In this document: in pieces, positions 4,679-5,270 of the stretch
Layout of the letters: the number at the start of each line of letters is the position of its first letter
Numbering within the stretch: position 1 is the stretch's first letter
Assembly (NCBI GenBank): GCA_003162235.1
Contig: PMMN01000075.1
Location: 72,936-78,205, forward strand
Direction: 5' to 3'
Source of the DNA: Actinomycetota bacterium
GTDB lineage: Bacteria > Actinomycetota > Thermoleophilia > Gaiellales > Gaiellaceae
DNA length: 5,270 bases
Notes under the pieces: generated by a model
Told to the model about the DNA's origin: nothing
The model's input: the letters and a program-made list of their open reading frames with translations, nothing else
Databases searched by the model: none
Translations under genes and position numbers: made by a program

Positions 4679-5270
4679 GCCAGCGGGCAGCGAACCGCCG
4701 TATCCGCCTACTCGGGGTCGTGCTCGCGCTGGCTCTGGCCGGGGCGCTGGCGAAGGCAGCCTGGGTTCAAGTGGTGCAGGCAGGGTCGCTGAGCGAACAG
4801 GCGCAGGCCCAGCAGACCGCCGCGATCACCATCCCGGCGAGTCGAGGCTCGATCCTCGATCGTAACGGCGTCGAGTTGGCGACGAACAACAACGAAGCGG
4901 TAACCATCTACGCGGATCCGACGCTGGTGCAGAAGAACGGATCGCCGGCGACCGAATCGAGTCAAGCCGCTCGGACTCTGGGATTCGACAGCGCACGCGA
5001 AACCGAACTGCTCAGGGCCCTCACAGTACGCTCCAGCCGTTTCACCTATATCGAGAGACAGGCGCCCGCCGCCGCGGCGAAAGCGCTCGAGCGGCTCAAG
5101 CTCGTGGGCTTCGGCTTTTACAGCGATCCGAAGCGAATCTACCCGCAGGGTGCGCTCGCCGCCCAGGTGCTCGGGTATGCGGGCGTCGACAACCGCGGCA
5201 TCACCGGACTCGAGTTGAACTACAACAAGGCGTTGAGCGGGCGTAGCGGCAGGCAGACGGTCGTCAAGGA
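4675..5270 (+). CDS. ftsI: peptidoglycan D,D-transpeptidase FtsI / class B penicillin-binding protein, 3' end beyond window
   Basis: Septal peptidoglycan cross-linking enzyme, anchored in the membrane with the catalytic domain outside. The reading frame from GTG 4675 stays open for 198 codons to the window edge. Residues 1-9 are basic and cytoplasmic, about 10-34 form a membrane anchor (LLGVVLALALAGALAKAAW), and the class B PBP dimerisation/pedestal domain follows. Its hallmark is ITIPASRGSILDRNGVELA (51-69) with Arg57-Gly58 and DRNG at 62-65, then SDPKRIYPQGALAAQVLGY (150-168) and GITGLELNYNKALSGRSG (175-192). The transpeptidase domain with the SxxK serine is not yet reached, so activity cannot be judged. 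The GTG overlaps the ftsL stop as GTGA, the same coupling used at the rsmH-ftsL junction. Position directly after ftsL points to the division-specific FtsI rather than an elongation PBP. Confidence 0.95.
   Translation, partial: MSQRAANRRIRLLGVVLALALAGALAKAAWVQVVQAGSLSEQAQAQQTAAITIPASRGSILDRNGVELATNNNEAVTIYADPTLVQKNGSPATESSQAARTLGFDSARETELLRALTVRSSRFTYIERQAPAAAAKALERLKLVGFGFYSDPKRIYPQGALAAQVLGYAGVDNRGITGLELNYNKALSGRSGRQTVVK

Overview
The window is a GC-rich bacterial chromosome segment with GTG starts, tightly packed genes and the start of the division and cell wall (dcw) cluster in the order mraZ-rsmH-ftsL-ftsI. The high GC, the FtsL with a long basic N-terminus and the SpoIIM-type membrane protein suggest an Actinomycetota member, possibly a deep-branching non-mycelial lineage such as Thermoleophilia. 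That placement is inference; there is no rRNA or other decisive marker here.

Layout. At 1-459 (+) lies the 3' part of an OmpR/PhoB-type response regulator, cut by the window edge. It converges on ogt (600-1118, -), a DNA-alkyl-transfer repair protein; a compact hairpin sits between them. Upstream of ogt on the same strand is a polytopic membrane protein with the SpoIIM signature (1183-1797, -). The 64-bp gap between these two holds a perfect 13-bp palindrome that looks like a dispersed repeat. A 134-bp divergent region follows, then a PfkB/ribokinase-family sugar kinase (1932-2750, +) whose start region can fold into an inverted repeat that covers the likely ribosome binding site.

From about 2870 onward the dcw cluster begins. 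Its promoter region carries four GTGG-centred direct repeats at an exact 10-bp period, the expected binding architecture of MraZ. The first gene, mraZ (2948-3382), probably controls its own operon through them. rsmH (3348-4304) overlaps mraZ by 35 bp, ftsL (4301-4678) overlaps rsmH by 4 bp, and ftsI/pbp (from 4675, running off the window) overlaps ftsL by 4 bp, so all four are almost certainly co-transcribed and translationally coupled. RsmH tunes the ribosome decoding site, FtsL is a structural divisome component, and FtsI is the septal peptidoglycan transpeptidase.

I found no CRISPR array, tRNA, rRNA, insertion sequence or phage gene, and no convincing undescribed multi-gene system. The best leads are regulatory or repeat sequences: the MraZ box array, the palindrome, and the pfkB leader inverted repeat, plus an atypical receiver domain in the partial response regulator.
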